64,000 nucleotides of DNA from Parvibaculaceae bacterium (GCA_028283765.1 JAPWJY010000008.1:1121001-1185000); one strand, 5' to 3'. Counted from the stretch's first letter, positions 50,798-63,540 are shown. Translations and numbers: made by a program. Notes: generated by a model from the letters alone, not told the origin.

Positions 50798-51673
50798 TCA
50801 GCCCCGGCTGGCGATGGCGACACCGAGGGCGGCCAAGGCCATGCCGCCGATCTGGACCGGGGAGAGGCTGTCGCCGAACAGGAAAAAGGCGAAAAGGGCC
50901 GTTGCAGGCGGCACGAGGTAAAAGAGCGAGGCGACGCCGCTGACCGCCCCGCGTCTCAGCAGGATCATCAGGAGCGTGATCGCGCCGATGGAAAGCCCGA
51001 GCGCCGACCAGAGCAGGCCGACGATCAGCGGAACGTTTATCGTCAGGTTTCCGTGTTCGGTGAAGAAAGCAAAGGGCGCGGTGACAAGCGCGCCGCCGAT
51101 GAACTGGGCGACCGCATTGGTGCGCATGTCCACCTGAGCGCCGGTGCGCTTCTGCCAGATGGTGCCGAGCGTCATGGAGATCATGGCGATGAGGGCGGCG
51201 ACAACGGTGACCGCGGGAAAGCCGGTTCCGGTCCCGATTTCGGGTGCAATGACCAGCACCGCCCCGGCAAAGCCTGCGCCGATCCCCAGCCAGCGCCTGC
51301 GGGTGACGGTTTCCCCGAGCAGAGGAGCGGCCAGAACGGCCGTCAGCAAGGGTTGAAGCCCGCCGATGAGCGCCGAGATGGCGGCGGGGAGGCCGTGGTG
51401 AACGGCCCAGAACACGCCTCCCAGATAGAAGCCGTGGAGCAGCACGCCCGCAATCAGCGCATCGCGCCAGCCCCTGACGCCTTGCGGCCATGAGGCGCGC
51501 AGGAGCAAGGCGGCGAGGGTCAGAACCGTGATGGCCAGCGCATAGCGCGCCATCAGGAAGGTCAGCGGATCGGCATAGGGCGCGACGAGGCGCGCCACGA
51601 TGAAACCCGTCGCCCAGATGAGCACGAAGAGGGCAGGCGCGGCGCGCAACGCAAGGGATGACGGGTTCGACAT
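50798..51673 (-). CDS. EamA/DMT-superfamily transporter
   Basis: 291 aa with ten hydrophobic spans in two five-helix EamA repeats: LFVLIWATGFIVARLVAP at the start and GLLWSALGLSIGAITLLMI in the second half. A charged loop lies between repeats. Substrate unknown; family members export metabolites or amino acids. It is convergent with the ACAD operon. Confidence 0.93.
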   Translation of the reverse strand: MSNPSSLALRAAPALFVLIWATGFIVARLVAPYADPLTFLMARYALAITVLTLAALLLRASWPQGVRGWRDALIAGVLLHGFYLGGVFWAVHHGLPAAISALIGGLQPLLTAVLAAPLLGETVTRRRWLGIGAGFAGAVLVIAPEIGTGTGFPAVTVVAALIAMISMTLGTIWQKRTGAQVDMRTNAVAQFIGGALVTAPFAFFTEHGNLTINVPLIVGLLWSALGLSIGAITLLMILLRRGAVSGVASLFYLVPPATALFAFFLFGDSLSPVQIGGMALAALGVAIASRG

Positions 51674-51716
51674 GGAAGCCGTTCAAAAACGGGTGAGCCG
51701 GGAGATAATTCCCGGT

Positions 51717-52892
51717 CTACCGGCTCAGTTCGCGCATCGCCTTGTCGAGGCCTTCGAGCGTCAGCGGATACATGCGCTCACTGAAGATCTGCTTGATGAT
51801 CTGGAGCGAGGGCGTGTATTCCCAGTGCTTCTCGGCAATGGGATTGAGCCAGACGCAATGCTCGTAGATCTGGTTCACGCGTTCGAGCCAGAGGCCGCCC
51901 GGCTCCTCGTTCCAGTGCTCCACCGAGCCGCCCGCATAGGTGATCTCGTAGGGGCTCATGGAGGCGTCGCCGACGAAGATCACCTTGTAGTCGGACGGGA
52001 ACTTGTGGAGCACGTCCCAGGTGTTCATCTTTTCGTTATGGCGGCGGCGGTTGTCTTTCCACAGGCCTTCATAAAGGCAGTTGTGGAAATAGAAGAACTC
52101 CATGTTCTTGAATTCGGTGCGCGCGGCGGAAAAAAGCTCCTCGCACATCTTGATATGGGAATCCATCGAACCGCCGATATCGAAGAAGATCACCACATTG
52201 ATCTTGTTCTTGCGCTCGGCGACCATCTGGATGTCCAGATAACCGTTATGCGCGGTCTTGCGGATCGTGTTGTCGAGATCGAGTTCGGTCGGCAGGCCCT
52301 CGCGGGCGAACTTGCGCAGGCGGCGCAGCGCCACCTTGATATTGCGGGTGCCGAGTTCCACGCTGTCGTCGAGGTTCTTGTACTCGCGCTTGTCCCACAC
52401 CTTCACGGCCTTGCCCTGACGGCCTTCCTTCTGGCCGATGCGTACGCCTTCCGGGTTGAAGCCATAGGCGCCATAGGGGGAGGTGCCCGCCGTGCCGATA
52501 TATTTCGAGCCGCCTTCATGGCGCTTTTTCTGTTCTTCGAGGCGCTTTTGCAGCTCCTCCATGATCTTTTCCCAGCCGCCGAGCGCCTCGATCTGGGCTT
52601 TTTCCTCCTCGGTCAGGAACTTCTCGGTGAGCTTCTTCAGCCATTCTTCCGGGATCTGCGCGATATCGCCCTCGGCCATCAGGTCGAGGCCCTTGAAGAC
52701 GTGGGAGAACACCTGATCGAACCGGTCGAGGTTTCGCTCGTCCTTGACCAGCGCGGCGCGGGACAGGAAGTAGAATTCCTCGACCTTGCGGTCGATCACA
52801 TCGGAGTCGAGCGCTTCAAGCAGCATCAGATATTCGCGCAGCGAAACCGGCACGCTGGCTTTCTTCAGCTCATGGAAAAAATGGACGAACAT
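51717..52892 (-). CDS. CoxE-type VWA-domain protein, MoxR-associated
   Basis: 391 aa. The N-terminal helical region (~1-200) is followed by a von Willebrand factor A domain. The MIDAS is DIGGSMDSH (D238, G240, S242), with Gly in place of the first Ser of canonical DxSxS. Phe/Asn-rich segments EFKNMEFFYFHNCLYEGLW and VIFVGDASMSPYEI belong to the same fold. Encoded downstream of a MoxR ATPase gene, so the pair may act as an ATPase-adaptor chaperone for metalloenzyme or envelope assembly. The target is not known. Confidence 0.88.
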   Translation of the reverse strand: MFVHFFHELKKASVPVSLREYLMLLEALDSDVIDRKVEEFYFLSRAALVKDERNLDRFDQVFSHVFKGLDLMAEGDIAQIPEEWLKKLTEKFLTEEEKAQIEALGGWEKIMEELQKRLEEQKKRHEGGSKYIGTAGTSPYGAYGFNPEGVRIGQKEGRQGKAVKVWDKREYKNLDDSVELGTRNIKVALRRLRKFAREGLPTELDLDNTIRKTAHNGYLDIQMVAERKNKINVVIFFDIGGSMDSHIKMCEELFSAARTEFKNMEFFYFHNCLYEGLWKDNRRRHNEKMNTWDVLHKFPSDYKVIFVGDASMSPYEITYAGGSVEHWNEEPGGLWLERVNQIYEHCVWLNPIAEKHWEYTPSLQIIKQIFSERMYPLTLEGLDKAMRELSR

Positions 52893-52924
52893 GGGCGTCT
52901 CCCGGAATTCCCTGAATTTTCATT

Positions 52925-53564
52925 TTAGCGCGGGATGGCGAAAACATGAAGCCAGTCCACGCCTCCGCCGCCAGCGCTGTTTTCAAACCTTGTTTCGGCC
53001 CAGTCCTGGTAGAGCAGCCGGGCCCGGCGCTCATCGAGGGCTGTATAGTGGCGGCCCCGCGCGTCCCGGCTTTCGCCTGCACCGGCCCGGTAGCTTGCAT
53101 AAAAGAGCCCGCCCGGACGAAGCGCCAGCTGGATGAGCCCGATAACCCGCCCCAGCGCCCGGGCGGGCACATGGGAGAGGCAGGCGCTGGCCCAGATGCC
53201 GTCATAGGCCGCGACGGCGTCGAGGTCCCCGAACAGCAGCACTTCCACGGGGCGGCCAAGCCGGATTGCCGCTTCGCGCGCCATTTCCGGGCTGCCATCC
53301 GTGGGGATGACGTCAAAGCCGCGCTGCGCCATTTCCGCGCTGTCGTGACCCGCGCCGCAGCCAAGCTCCAGAATACGCGCCCCAGTGGGAAGCGCCGCCA
53401 GAAACCTGTCGAGGCGGGGAGACGGCCTGAAGCCGTCCGCCCGCGCCGCATAGGCTGCCGCATGACCGGCATAGAACCTCAGCGTCTCCCCGTCGTGCGA
53501 CGAAAGGGATAAAGCCGAAGTCCTTGCCAGGGTCTCCGCCAGAGGCCTGCTCAGTTGCGCTCAC
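52925..53564 (-). pseudogene. Class I SAM-dependent methyltransferase, frameshifted at 53503-53505
   Basis: From GTG at 53564 (overlapping the moxR stop) the frame reads MSATEQASGGDPGKDFGFIP. After a three-T run (plus-strand AAA at 53503-53505) the correct continuation needs one base less. The following frame then reads HDGETLRFYAGHAAAYAAR, motif I ILELGCGAGHD, and on to the stop at 52925. Removing one T restores a single ~212-aa reading frame, as expected for the family. The second part alone has no normal start before its internal ATG at 53332. Options: sequencing error in the homopolymer, real pseudogene, or programmed slippage at CCCTTTC. Confidence 0.75.
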
Positions 53565-54396
53565 GGCGGGCCAGGAACGCCAGCCGCTCGAACAGGTGCA
53601 CGTCCTGCTCGTTCTTCAAAAGCGCGCCGTGGAGCGGCGGGATGAGCTTTGTGGGGTCTTTCTCGCGCAGGGTCTCGGGCGAGATGTCGTCGGCCATCAG
53701 AAGCTTCAGCCAGTCGAGCAGTTCCGAGGTGGAGGGCTTCTTCTTCAGGCCCGGCACTTCGCGCATGTCATAGAAGACCTTGAGCGCTTCCTGCGTCAGG
53801 CGGCCTTTGACGCCCGGGAAATGGACCTCGACGATCTGGTTCATCACCTCTTCATCGGGGAACTTGATGTAATGGAAGAAGCAGCGGCGCAGGAAGGCGT
53901 CCGGCAGTTCCTTCTCATTGTTCGAGGTGATGATGACGATCGGGCGGTTGTCGGCCTTGATGGTTTCATCCGTCTCGTAGACGTAGAATTCCATCCGGTC
54001 GAGTTCCTGAAGCAGGTCGTTGGGGAATTCGATGTCGGCCTTGTCGATTTCGTCGATCAGCAGCACAACCCGGTCCCTGGCCTCGAAAGCCTCCCAGAGC
54101 TTGCCCTTCTTGATGTAGTTGCGGATGTCCTTGACCCGCTCATCGCCGAGCTGGCTGTCGCGCAGGCGCGAAACCGCGTCATATTCATAAAGGCCCTGAT
54201 GCGCCTTGGTGGTCGATTTGATGTGCCAGGTGATGAGGCGGGCGCCCAGCGCCTTGGCCACTTCCTCGGCGAGGACCGTCTTGCCGGTGCCGGGCTCGCC
54301 CTTGACGAGCAGGGGACGCTGAAGCGTTACAGCCGCGTTGACCGCCACGCGCAGATCGTCTGTGGCGATATAATCCTTGGTTCCTTCGAACTTCAT
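53551..54396 (-). CDS. MoxR-family AAA+ ATPase
   Basis: 281 aa from the ATG at 54396. Walker A GEPGTGKT (residues 33-40), Walker B VVLLIDEIDKAD, sensor 1 IITSNNEKELPDAFLRR and the conserved KFPDEE segment are intact. It is encoded upstream of the CoxE-type VWA gene, with a methyltransferase in between, and likely acts with the VWA protein. An upstream in-frame ATG at 54471 gives an unsupported extension. Confidence 0.93.
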   Translation of the reverse strand: MKFEGTKDYIATDDLRVAVNAAVTLQRPLLVKGEPGTGKTVLAEEVAKALGARLITWHIKSTTKAHQGLYEYDAVSRLRDSQLGDERVKDIRNYIKKGKLWEAFEARDRVVLLIDEIDKADIEFPNDLLQELDRMEFYVYETDETIKADNRPIVIITSNNEKELPDAFLRRCFFHYIKFPDEEVMNQIVEVHFPGVKGRLTQEALKVFYDMREVPGLKKKPSTSELLDWLKLLMADDISPETLREKDPTKLIPPLHGALLKNEQDVHLFERLAFLARRERN

Positions 54397-54732
54397 TGTT
54401 CTTACTGTTCTCCCTTGCCGTCCGGGAAGCGGGCCACTGGCCACTCCCACCGGGCCGGACATGAATTCCACAATGGAACTGAAACTAGGGCCTCAACGCC
54501 TGCCGTTCAAGCGGGCTTCTCCGCGCCTGCCGGGTCCGGGCCGTCCCTGACGAAGGGCCTCAAGGCCCGGTTTCCCTGCGCCTGAGGGAAAAATCCGGCC
54601 ATTTCAGGACCCGGTTTTTCCGCTTGCCGGGCATTCCGCAGGGGGAGGCAAGCAACCCATTGAGAATCCCCGGTCTCCTACCTATACTCCGCGCCGTTTC
54701 GTAAGCGAACGGTTGCAGGGAGAAGATGGCTG
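54397..54732. other. 336-bp divergent region between moxR and dksA
   Basis: No gene seen. The right end holds the dksA promoter (54660-54688) and a leader with AGGGAGAAG. The left part is GC-rich with short imperfect repeats (GCCCGG, CCGGG) but no clear hairpin with a T-run. The moxR promoter is not evident by eye. Confidence 0.5.
54660..54696 (+). promoter_or_regulatory. Promoter of dksA with GC-rich discriminator
   Basis: TTGAGA (54660-54665), a 17-bp spacer and TATACT (54683-54688) form a good -35/-10 pair. The following CCGCGCCG is a GC-rich discriminator, a feature of promoters inhibited by ppGpp. The block TATACTCCGCGCCG is identical at the rpsD promoter (63485-63498). Confidence 0.8.
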
Positions 54733-55149
54733 ATGGTGACCCGGTTACCGAAGGGCTATGCGCCCACCGAAGATGAGCCGTTCATGAACAAGCGGATGAA
54801 GGAGTATTTTCGCCGCAAGCTCCTCAAGTGGAAAGAAGACATTCTTGAGGAGAACCGCGAAACCATTCAGCATTTGCAGGATGACTCGGCCCAGCATCCC
54901 GATCTGGTGGACAGGGCGACCTCCGAAAGCGAGCGGACGCTGGAACTGAGGGCCCGGGACCGGGAGCGCAAGCTGGTTTCCAAGATCGACGCCGCCCTGC
55001 GCCGGCTGGACGACGGCAGCTACGGTTTCTGCGAGGAAACGGGCGAGCCGATCTCGATCAAGCGGCTGGAAGCCCGCCCCATCGCGACCCTGTCGCTGGA
55101 AGCGCAGGAGCGCCATGAGCGCCGCGAGCGGGTCTACCGCGACGATTGA
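54733..55149 (+). CDS. dksA: RNA polymerase-binding transcription factor DksA
   Basis: 138 aa. A coiled coil with the tip motif HPDLVDRATSE (D57, D60, A62) enters the RNA polymerase secondary channel. Only one of the four zinc cysteines remains: C100, T103, S121, A124 stand where C-C-C-C is usual. This pattern is known in alphaproteobacterial DksA, so it should be active but not zinc-bound. It works with ppGpp in the stringent response. The ATG at 54733 follows AGGGAGAAG. Its promoter carries a GC-rich discriminator. Confidence 0.95.
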   Translation: MVTRLPKGYAPTEDEPFMNKRMKEYFRRKLLKWKEDILEENRETIQHLQDDSAQHPDLVDRATSESERTLELRARDRERKLVSKIDAALRRLDDGSYGFCEETGEPISIKRLEARPIATLSLEAQERHERRERVYRDD

Positions 55150-55308
55150 GCCTCGCCCGGTTATTTTCAGGTTCTGACGCGGTTCCCGCCCATGGCGGGA
55201 GCCGCGTTTTCTTTTGATAGCCTTTCAATCTGGATTGGAAACCTTTCGTTAAGGTCCATGCCCTAGTGCCTATCCTGTAGCCGGATATCTGGAGCAGGGA
55301 GGGTGCAG

Positions 55309-56889
55309 GTGTGGAATCGCAGGGCGCGGCAGGAGCGGCCGGGGCCTCTCCGGCGTGGCCTGAGGTTCGCCGCGGGCGCCGTGGCCGAACGGCTGGTGCC
55401 GGGCGGCACGAAGGCGGACGCCTGTGCGGCGCTCGACGCCATGGATGTTCCCTGTGCGGTTACCGGCCCTCTGGGCATGCTCCATCTCGCCAACAATGCC
55501 TATGGAGCGCTCTGTGGCGACGGGCGCGCCATGGTCGCGCCACGGGAACTGATCGGAGCGGGGGCGGACAATGCCCCCGCACTCTACAGGCTTCTGCGGG
55601 CCGCCCGGCAGGGCGTGGAGGGGCGGGAGCGGATCGTGCTGGGGGAAGCCCCTTTCGAGGTCCGGCTCATGAGCGAGCCCGGCCGCGCCATCTGGCTCTT
55701 CCAGCTTGCCGATTCTGATGACGAACCGGCTGCGGAAACTATCGCGCCGCCGCTTGATCCCCAGGCTGCGAAACTGCTCGCCATCGGCCAGCTTGCGGGC
55801 GGCGTGGCCCATGATTTCAACAATCTGCTCACCGCCATTCTGGGCTATGGCGATCTGCTGCTTGCCCGCCATCCGGTGGGCGATCCCTCCTTCAACGATC
55901 TGATGCAGATTCAGCAAACCGCCAACCGGGCCGCCAGCCTGACCCGTCAGCTCCTCGCCTTTTCGCGTCGGCAGGTGCTGCATACCCGGCCGGTTTCGCT
56001 GATCGACAGCCTTGCCGAAACGGCCCATCTGCTCTCGCGCATGCTGGGCGAGCGCATCACGCTCGATATCCGCCACGACCGCTCGCTCTGGCGCGTCAGC
56101 ATCGATCCAACCCAGCTTGAGCAGGTCATCCTCAACCTTGCCGTCAATGCCCGCGACGCCATGGAGGAAGGGGGCACGCTCACCATACGCACACAGAACA
56201 TCGAGGCGGGCAGGGTGCCTGTGCCGGATGCGCAGGGCGATTTCGTGCTGGTGGAGGTGGCCGATACCGGCCATGGCATCGAAAAGGAGCATCTTTCGCG
56301 CATTTTCGATCCTTTTTTCACGACCCGGGAGGCGGGCAAGGGCACCGGGCTGGGGCTTTCCACGGTGCATGGCATCGTCCACCAGATGGATGGGCATATC
56401 CGCGTCGCCTCGGAACCGGGGCAGGGCACCCGTTTTTCCATCTATCTGCCCCGCTACCGGGGGGAGGGGGCGGCTGGCTCTTCAACGCCGGTTTCTGCGC
56501 CGTTGGCGGCCCCCCCGGCACAGGACATGACCGGCAGCGGCACGATCCTGCTTGTGGAGGATGAAGATGTGGTCCGCACCTTTGCCGCGCGCGCGCTGTC
56601 GAGCCGGGGCTATGAGGTGATCGAGGCCCGGAACGGCGAGGAGGCGCTTTCCCTGTTTGATGAGTCTGACGTTGATCTGGTCATCTCGGACGTGATCATG
56701 CCGGGCATCAGCGGGCCGGATCTGGTGGCGGGTCTCAGGGAGCGCCGTCCCTCGCTCAAGGCCATTTTCGTTTCCGGCTATACGAACGAGGTTCTGGCCT
56801 CCCGCCCGGAATTCGCCCGTGCCCGCTTCCTGACCAAGCCTTTCAGCCTGAAGGCGCTCGCCGCCGCGGTGAAGGCGGAACTGGGCTGA
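55309..56889 (+). CDS. CckA-like hybrid histidine kinase without membrane segment
   Basis: 526 aa. After an N-terminal region with no clear domain (1-150) come the H box AIGQLAGGVAHDFNNLL (H168, counting from 55309), the ATPase domain with NLAVNARDAMEEG, DTGHGIE and GKGTGLGLSTV, and a C-terminal receiver with phosphoacceptor Asp in VISDVIMPG. The H box and receiver match CckA, which feeds the ChpT-CtrA relay and affects GTA production in other alphaproteobacteria. CckA normally has N-terminal membrane spans and PAS domains; none is visible here. The GTG at 55309 has GGGAGG 6 bases upstream; a GTG at 55303 is too close to it. It lies just before recA. Confidence 0.85.
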   Translation: MWNRRARQERPGPLRRGLRFAAGAVAERLVPGGTKADACAALDAMDVPCAVTGPLGMLHLANNAYGALCGDGRAMVAPRELIGAGADNAPALYRLLRAARQGVEGRERIVLGEAPFEVRLMSEPGRAIWLFQLADSDDEPAAETIAPPLDPQAAKLLAIGQLAGGVAHDFNNLLTAILGYGDLLLARHPVGDPSFNDLMQIQQTANRAASLTRQLLAFSRRQVLHTRPVSLIDSLAETAHLLSRMLGERITLDIRHDRSLWRVSIDPTQLEQVILNLAVNARDAMEEGGTLTIRTQNIEAGRVPVPDAQGDFVLVEVADTGHGIEKEHLSRIFDPFFTTREAGKGTGLGLSTVHGIVHQMDGHIRVASEPGQGTRFSIYLPRYRGEGAAGSSTPVSAPLAAPPAQDMTGSGTILLVEDEDVVRTFAARALSSRGYEVIEARNGEEALSLFDESDVDLVISDVIMPGISGPDLVAGLRERRPSLKAIFVSGYTNEVLASRPEFARARFLTKPFSLKALAAAVKAELG

Positions 56890-56936
56890 GGGGCGATTCT
56901 GTCGCCTGCTACCGGTCCGGGGCTGCGCCTCAGCGG

Positions 56937-56951
56937 GAACAGTTGCGGAAC
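56937..56951. promoter_or_regulatory. LexA operator (SOS box) upstream of recA, site 1
   Basis: GAAC (56937-56940), 7 bases and GAAC (56948-56951) match the alphaproteobacterial LexA box GAAC-N7-GAAC exactly. It lies 134 bp before the recA start. Confidence 0.8.
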
Positions 56952-56994
56952 ATGAATAAAATAACCTTTTGATAACAGTCGCTTAAAAGAGCGC

Positions 56995-57022
56995 TTGCGC
57001 ATGAGAACAAAATGCGTACATT
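56995..57022 (+). promoter_or_regulatory. recA promoter with a second LexA-like box
   Basis: TTGCGC (56995-57000), a 16-bp spacer and TACATT (57017-57022) form a plausible promoter. Between them GAAC-N7-GTAC (57005-57019) matches 7 of 8 LexA positions. A 10-bp perfect inverted repeat GCTTGCGCAT/ATGCGCAAGC (56993-57002, 57024-57033) brackets the site. Confidence 0.6.
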
Positions 57023-57084
57023 TATGCGCAAGCACCCATTGATTGCGCCTTCCGGGGCCATATGGAAAACTGGAGCGAGGATAC

Positions 57085-58182
<1,098 letters not shown>

Positions 58183-58277
58183 CAAGGTTCGTCTCCGTAA
58201 GTCCGGTTCGCCCCTGCCATAGCGCGCGCCGGATTTACGAGAGACGTTCTCCGCTCCCCGGGAGCGGCGACAGACAA

Positions 58278-58311
58278 GGCGCTGCCCTCCGGGGCGGCGC
58301 TTTTTGGTTTT
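58278..58311 (+). terminator. Terminator of recA
   Basis: AAGGCGCTGCCC and GGGGCGGCGC form a GC stem (one T-G wobble, near 58278-58300) running into TTTTTGGTTT. It lies ~95 bp after recA. The rest of the 264-bp gap to alaS has short GC-rich repeats only. Confidence 0.75.
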
Positions 58312-58446
58312 GGCCGGCGGATTTGATATGGCAGGCCTTGCCTGATGGCCCTGATCCGGCCGCTTTGCCTCCACCGCTGGACAGGGGGAGGGGCGGACAG
58401 GTAAAAGCTCAGGTTTGCTGACGGGTTTGCGAGAAGTGGAAAGACC

Positions 58447-61131
<2,685 letters not shown>

Positions 61132-61154
61132 GGGCATCTATCCCGGAATAAAGG

Positions 61155-61190
61155 AAACGGCCCCCGCGGCAGAACCGGAGGGCCGTTTTT
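61155..61190. terminator. Terminator between alaS and icd (convergent)
   Basis: AAACGGCCC (61155-61163) and GGGCCGTTT (61180-61188) form a perfect 9-bp stem with T-run TTTTT on the plus strand. It lies 23 bp after alaS and 20 bp before the icd stop on the other strand. Confidence 0.85.
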
Positions 61191-61209
61191 ATTGGTGTCT
61201 GGAGCAGCG

Positions 61210-62427
61210 TTACTTGCCCAGCGCCTTGTCGAGGTTGGAGGCGACCTTGTCGAGGAAGCCTTCGGTCGAGAGCCAGGACTGTTCGGAGCCGACGAGCAGG
61301 GCCAGATCCTTGGTCATGTAGCCGCTTTCCACGGTCTGCACGCAGACCTTCTCCAGCGTATGGCCGAAATTCTCAAGCTCCGGATTGCCGTCGAGCTTGG
61401 CGCGATGGACGAGGCCACGGGTCCAGGCGAAGATTGAGGCGATGGAGTTGGTCGAGGTTTCCTCGCCGCGCTGGTGGGCGCGATAATGGCGGGTGACGGT
61501 GCCGTGGGCGGCCTCGGCCTCCATGGTCTTGCCATCGGGCGTCAGCAGCACGCTGGTCATGAGGCCGAGCGAGCCGAACCCCTGCGCAACCGAGTCCGAC
61601 TGCACGTCGCCATCATAGTTCTTGCACGCCCAGAGATAGCCACCGGACCATTTCATGGCGGAAGCCACCATGTCGTCGATCAGGCGGTGTTCATAGACGA
61701 TCTTCGCGTCGGTGAAGGCGGTCTTGAATTCGGCTTCGTAAATCTCGGCGAAGATGTCCTTGAAGCGGCCGTCATAGGCCTTGAGGATGGTGTTCTTGGT
61801 CGAGAGATAGCAGGGATATTTGCGGTCGAGGGCGAACTGGAGGCAGGCGCGGGCAAAATCGCGGATCGACTCGTCCAGATTGTACATGCCCATGGCGACG
61901 CCGGAGGACTGGAAATGGTAGACCTCCTCCTCGATCTTGGCGCTGCCGTCCTCGGCTTCCCACGTCATGGTCAGCTTGCCCTTGCCGGGCACCCGGAAAT
62001 CGGTGGCCTTGTACTGGTCGCCGAAAGCATGGCGGGCGATCACAATGGGCTCGGTCCAGCCGGGCACGAGGCGGGGAATGTTGCGGCAGATGATGGGCTC
62101 GCGAAACACGGTGCCATTGAGGATGTTGCGGATGGTGCCGTTGGGCGACTTCCACATCTTCTTGAGGTTGAATTCCTTAACGCGGGCTTCATCCGGGGTG
62201 ATGGTGGCGCATTTGACGCCGACGCCGAACTGCCTGATCGCCTCGGCCGACTCGATCGTCACCTTGTCGTCGGTGGCGTCCCGGTTTTCCATGCCCAGGT
62301 CGTAATAACGAAGGTCGATGTCGAGGTAGGGAAAAATCAGTTTGTCCTTGATCCATTGCCAGATGATCCGGGTCATTTCGTCGCCGTCGAGTTCGACGAC
62401 CGGATTTTGCACTTTGATCTTGGACAT
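61210..62427 (-). CDS. icd: NADP-dependent isocitrate dehydrogenase
   Basis: 405 aa. The eukaryote-type (type II) NADP-IDH pattern: [37 protein letters not shown] at the start, [21 protein letters not shown], and [33 protein letters not shown] near the C terminus. It oxidises isocitrate to 2-oxoglutarate in the TCA cycle. The ATG at 62427 is preceded on the minus strand by GAGGA 11 bases away. It is convergent with alaS. Confidence 0.96.
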   Translation of the reverse strand: MSKIKVQNPVVELDGDEMTRIIWQWIKDKLIFPYLDIDLRYYDLGMENRDATDDKVTIESAEAIRQFGVGVKCATITPDEARVKEFNLKKMWKSPNGTIRNILNGTVFREPIICRNIPRLVPGWTEPIVIARHAFGDQYKATDFRVPGKGKLTMTWEAEDGSAKIEEEVYHFQSSGVAMGMYNLDESIRDFARACLQFALDRKYPCYLSTKNTILKAYDGRFKDIFAEIYEAEFKTAFTDAKIVYEHRLIDDMVASAMKWSGGYLWACKNYDGDVQSDSVAQGFGSLGLMTSVLLTPDGKTMEAEAAHGTVTRHYRAHQRGEETSTNSIASIFAWTRGLVHRAKLDGNPELENFGHTLEKVCVQTVESGYMTKDLALLVGSEQSWLSTEGFLDKVASNLDKALGK

Positions 62428-62615
62428 GGGAGAGGGATCCTCAAGAAGCGGTGAGCACACAGACCATGGCGTCGGGGGCGTTTCGCGGCAGGAAAGCGGG
62501 CGCTTTGCCAACGGGACACCGGGACCATGTTCCCTATATCATCCCGTGAGCGTTGATTAAAGCCAGCAAACCCCTTAATTGACGGCCTCTTTCTTCCCCG
62601 AGCATAAAGTGACGC

Positions 62616-63419
62616 ATGGCTGGAACTGATCGAAGCAAGAAGAGCGGGCCGGATGACGCAGCGACAGCCCGGCCTGTGCCCGCTGTTGTTCTGGTCGAGC
62701 CCCAGCTTGGAGAAAATATCGGCACCGCCAGCCGGGCCATGCTGAACTTCGCCCTGACCGATCTGCGTCTGGTCAATCCGCGCGACGGCTGGCCGAACGA
62801 GCGCGCAAGGGCTGTTTCCTCTGGCGCGGATCAGGTGATCGACGGGGCGCGGCTCTGCGCCAGCACGGTCGAGGCCATCGCCGATCTTGATTATGTCATC
62901 GCCACCACGGCGCGCGCGCGCGATCTGGTGAAGCCGGTTTTTACGCCCGAAACCGCCGCTGCGAAGCTGAAACAGGTGATCGAGGGCGGCGGCAAGGCGG
63001 GCGTGCTGTTCGGCCCGGAGCGCACCGGCCTCAACAATGACGACGTGACGCTGGCCGACGCGGTGATGATGGTGCCGGTCAACCCGTCCTTCGCCTCGCT
63101 CAACCTTGCCCAGGCGGTGCTTCTGATGGGCTGGGAATGGTTCAAGCTGGGAGATGCGACTGCGCCCGAGCGGGTGGAATATCTGGATACGCGCCCGGCT
63201 AACAAGGAAGAGCTGGTCGGCTTTTACGAACATCTGGAAGGCGCGCTCGACAAGTCCGGCTTCCTGCGCCCGGTCGAGCGGCGCTACCTGATGGTCCGTA
63301 ATATCCGGAACATGTTCAACCGGGCCGGGCTGACCGAGCAGGAGGTGCGCACGCTGCGCGGCATCGTCGCCTCGCTCACCCGCCGGGTGCCGAGGGGCGA
63401 GGGGCCGGAGGAGGGGTGA
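62616..63419 (+). CDS. TrmH/SpoU-family RNA methyltransferase (TrmJ-like)
   Basis: 267 aa. SPOUT-fold segments: VVLVEPQLGENIGTASRAMLNFALTDLRLVNPRDGW (motif 1), VLFGPERTGLNNDDV (motif 2) and NPSFASLNLAQAVLLMGWEW (motif 3 knot). They fit the TrmJ-type 2'-O-methyltransferase of tRNA position 32. A C-terminal helical extension is usual. It ends ~230 bp before rpsD. Confidence 0.9.
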   Translation: MAGTDRSKKSGPDDAATARPVPAVVLVEPQLGENIGTASRAMLNFALTDLRLVNPRDGWPNERARAVSSGADQVIDGARLCASTVEAIADLDYVIATTARARDLVKPVFTPETAAAKLKQVIEGGGKAGVLFGPERTGLNNDDVTLADAVMMVPVNPSFASLNLAQAVLLMGWEWFKLGDATAPERVEYLDTRPANKEELVGFYEHLEGALDKSGFLRPVERRYLMVRNIRNMFNRAGLTEQEVRTLRGIVASLTRRVPRGEGPEEG

Positions 63420-63462
63420 TTTTGTCTGATCTTCTCCGGGAAAACTGCAATCTCAACCGGAT

Positions 63463-63498
63463 TTGACATCCACGCGCCAAAACATATACTCCGCGCCG
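63463..63498 (+). promoter_or_regulatory. rpsD promoter with GC-rich discriminator
   Basis: TTGACA (63463-63468), a 16-bp spacer and TATACT (63485-63490) form a near-consensus promoter. The next bases CCGCGCCG repeat the dksA block exactly. Strong -35 and -10 plus GC discriminator fit a stringently controlled ribosomal promoter. Confidence 0.85.
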
Positions 63499-63528
63499 CA
63501 CAGCGGGTCCTTGGGCCCGCTTCGTGTT
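63499..63528 (+). terminator. Hairpin with T-run just after the rpsD promoter
   Basis: AGCGGGTCC and GGGCCCGCT can form a short stem followed by TCGTGTTTTA. It may terminate the methyltransferase transcript or act as an attenuator in the rpsD leader. Confidence 0.55.
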
Positions 63529-63540
63529 TTATCGAGTAAC

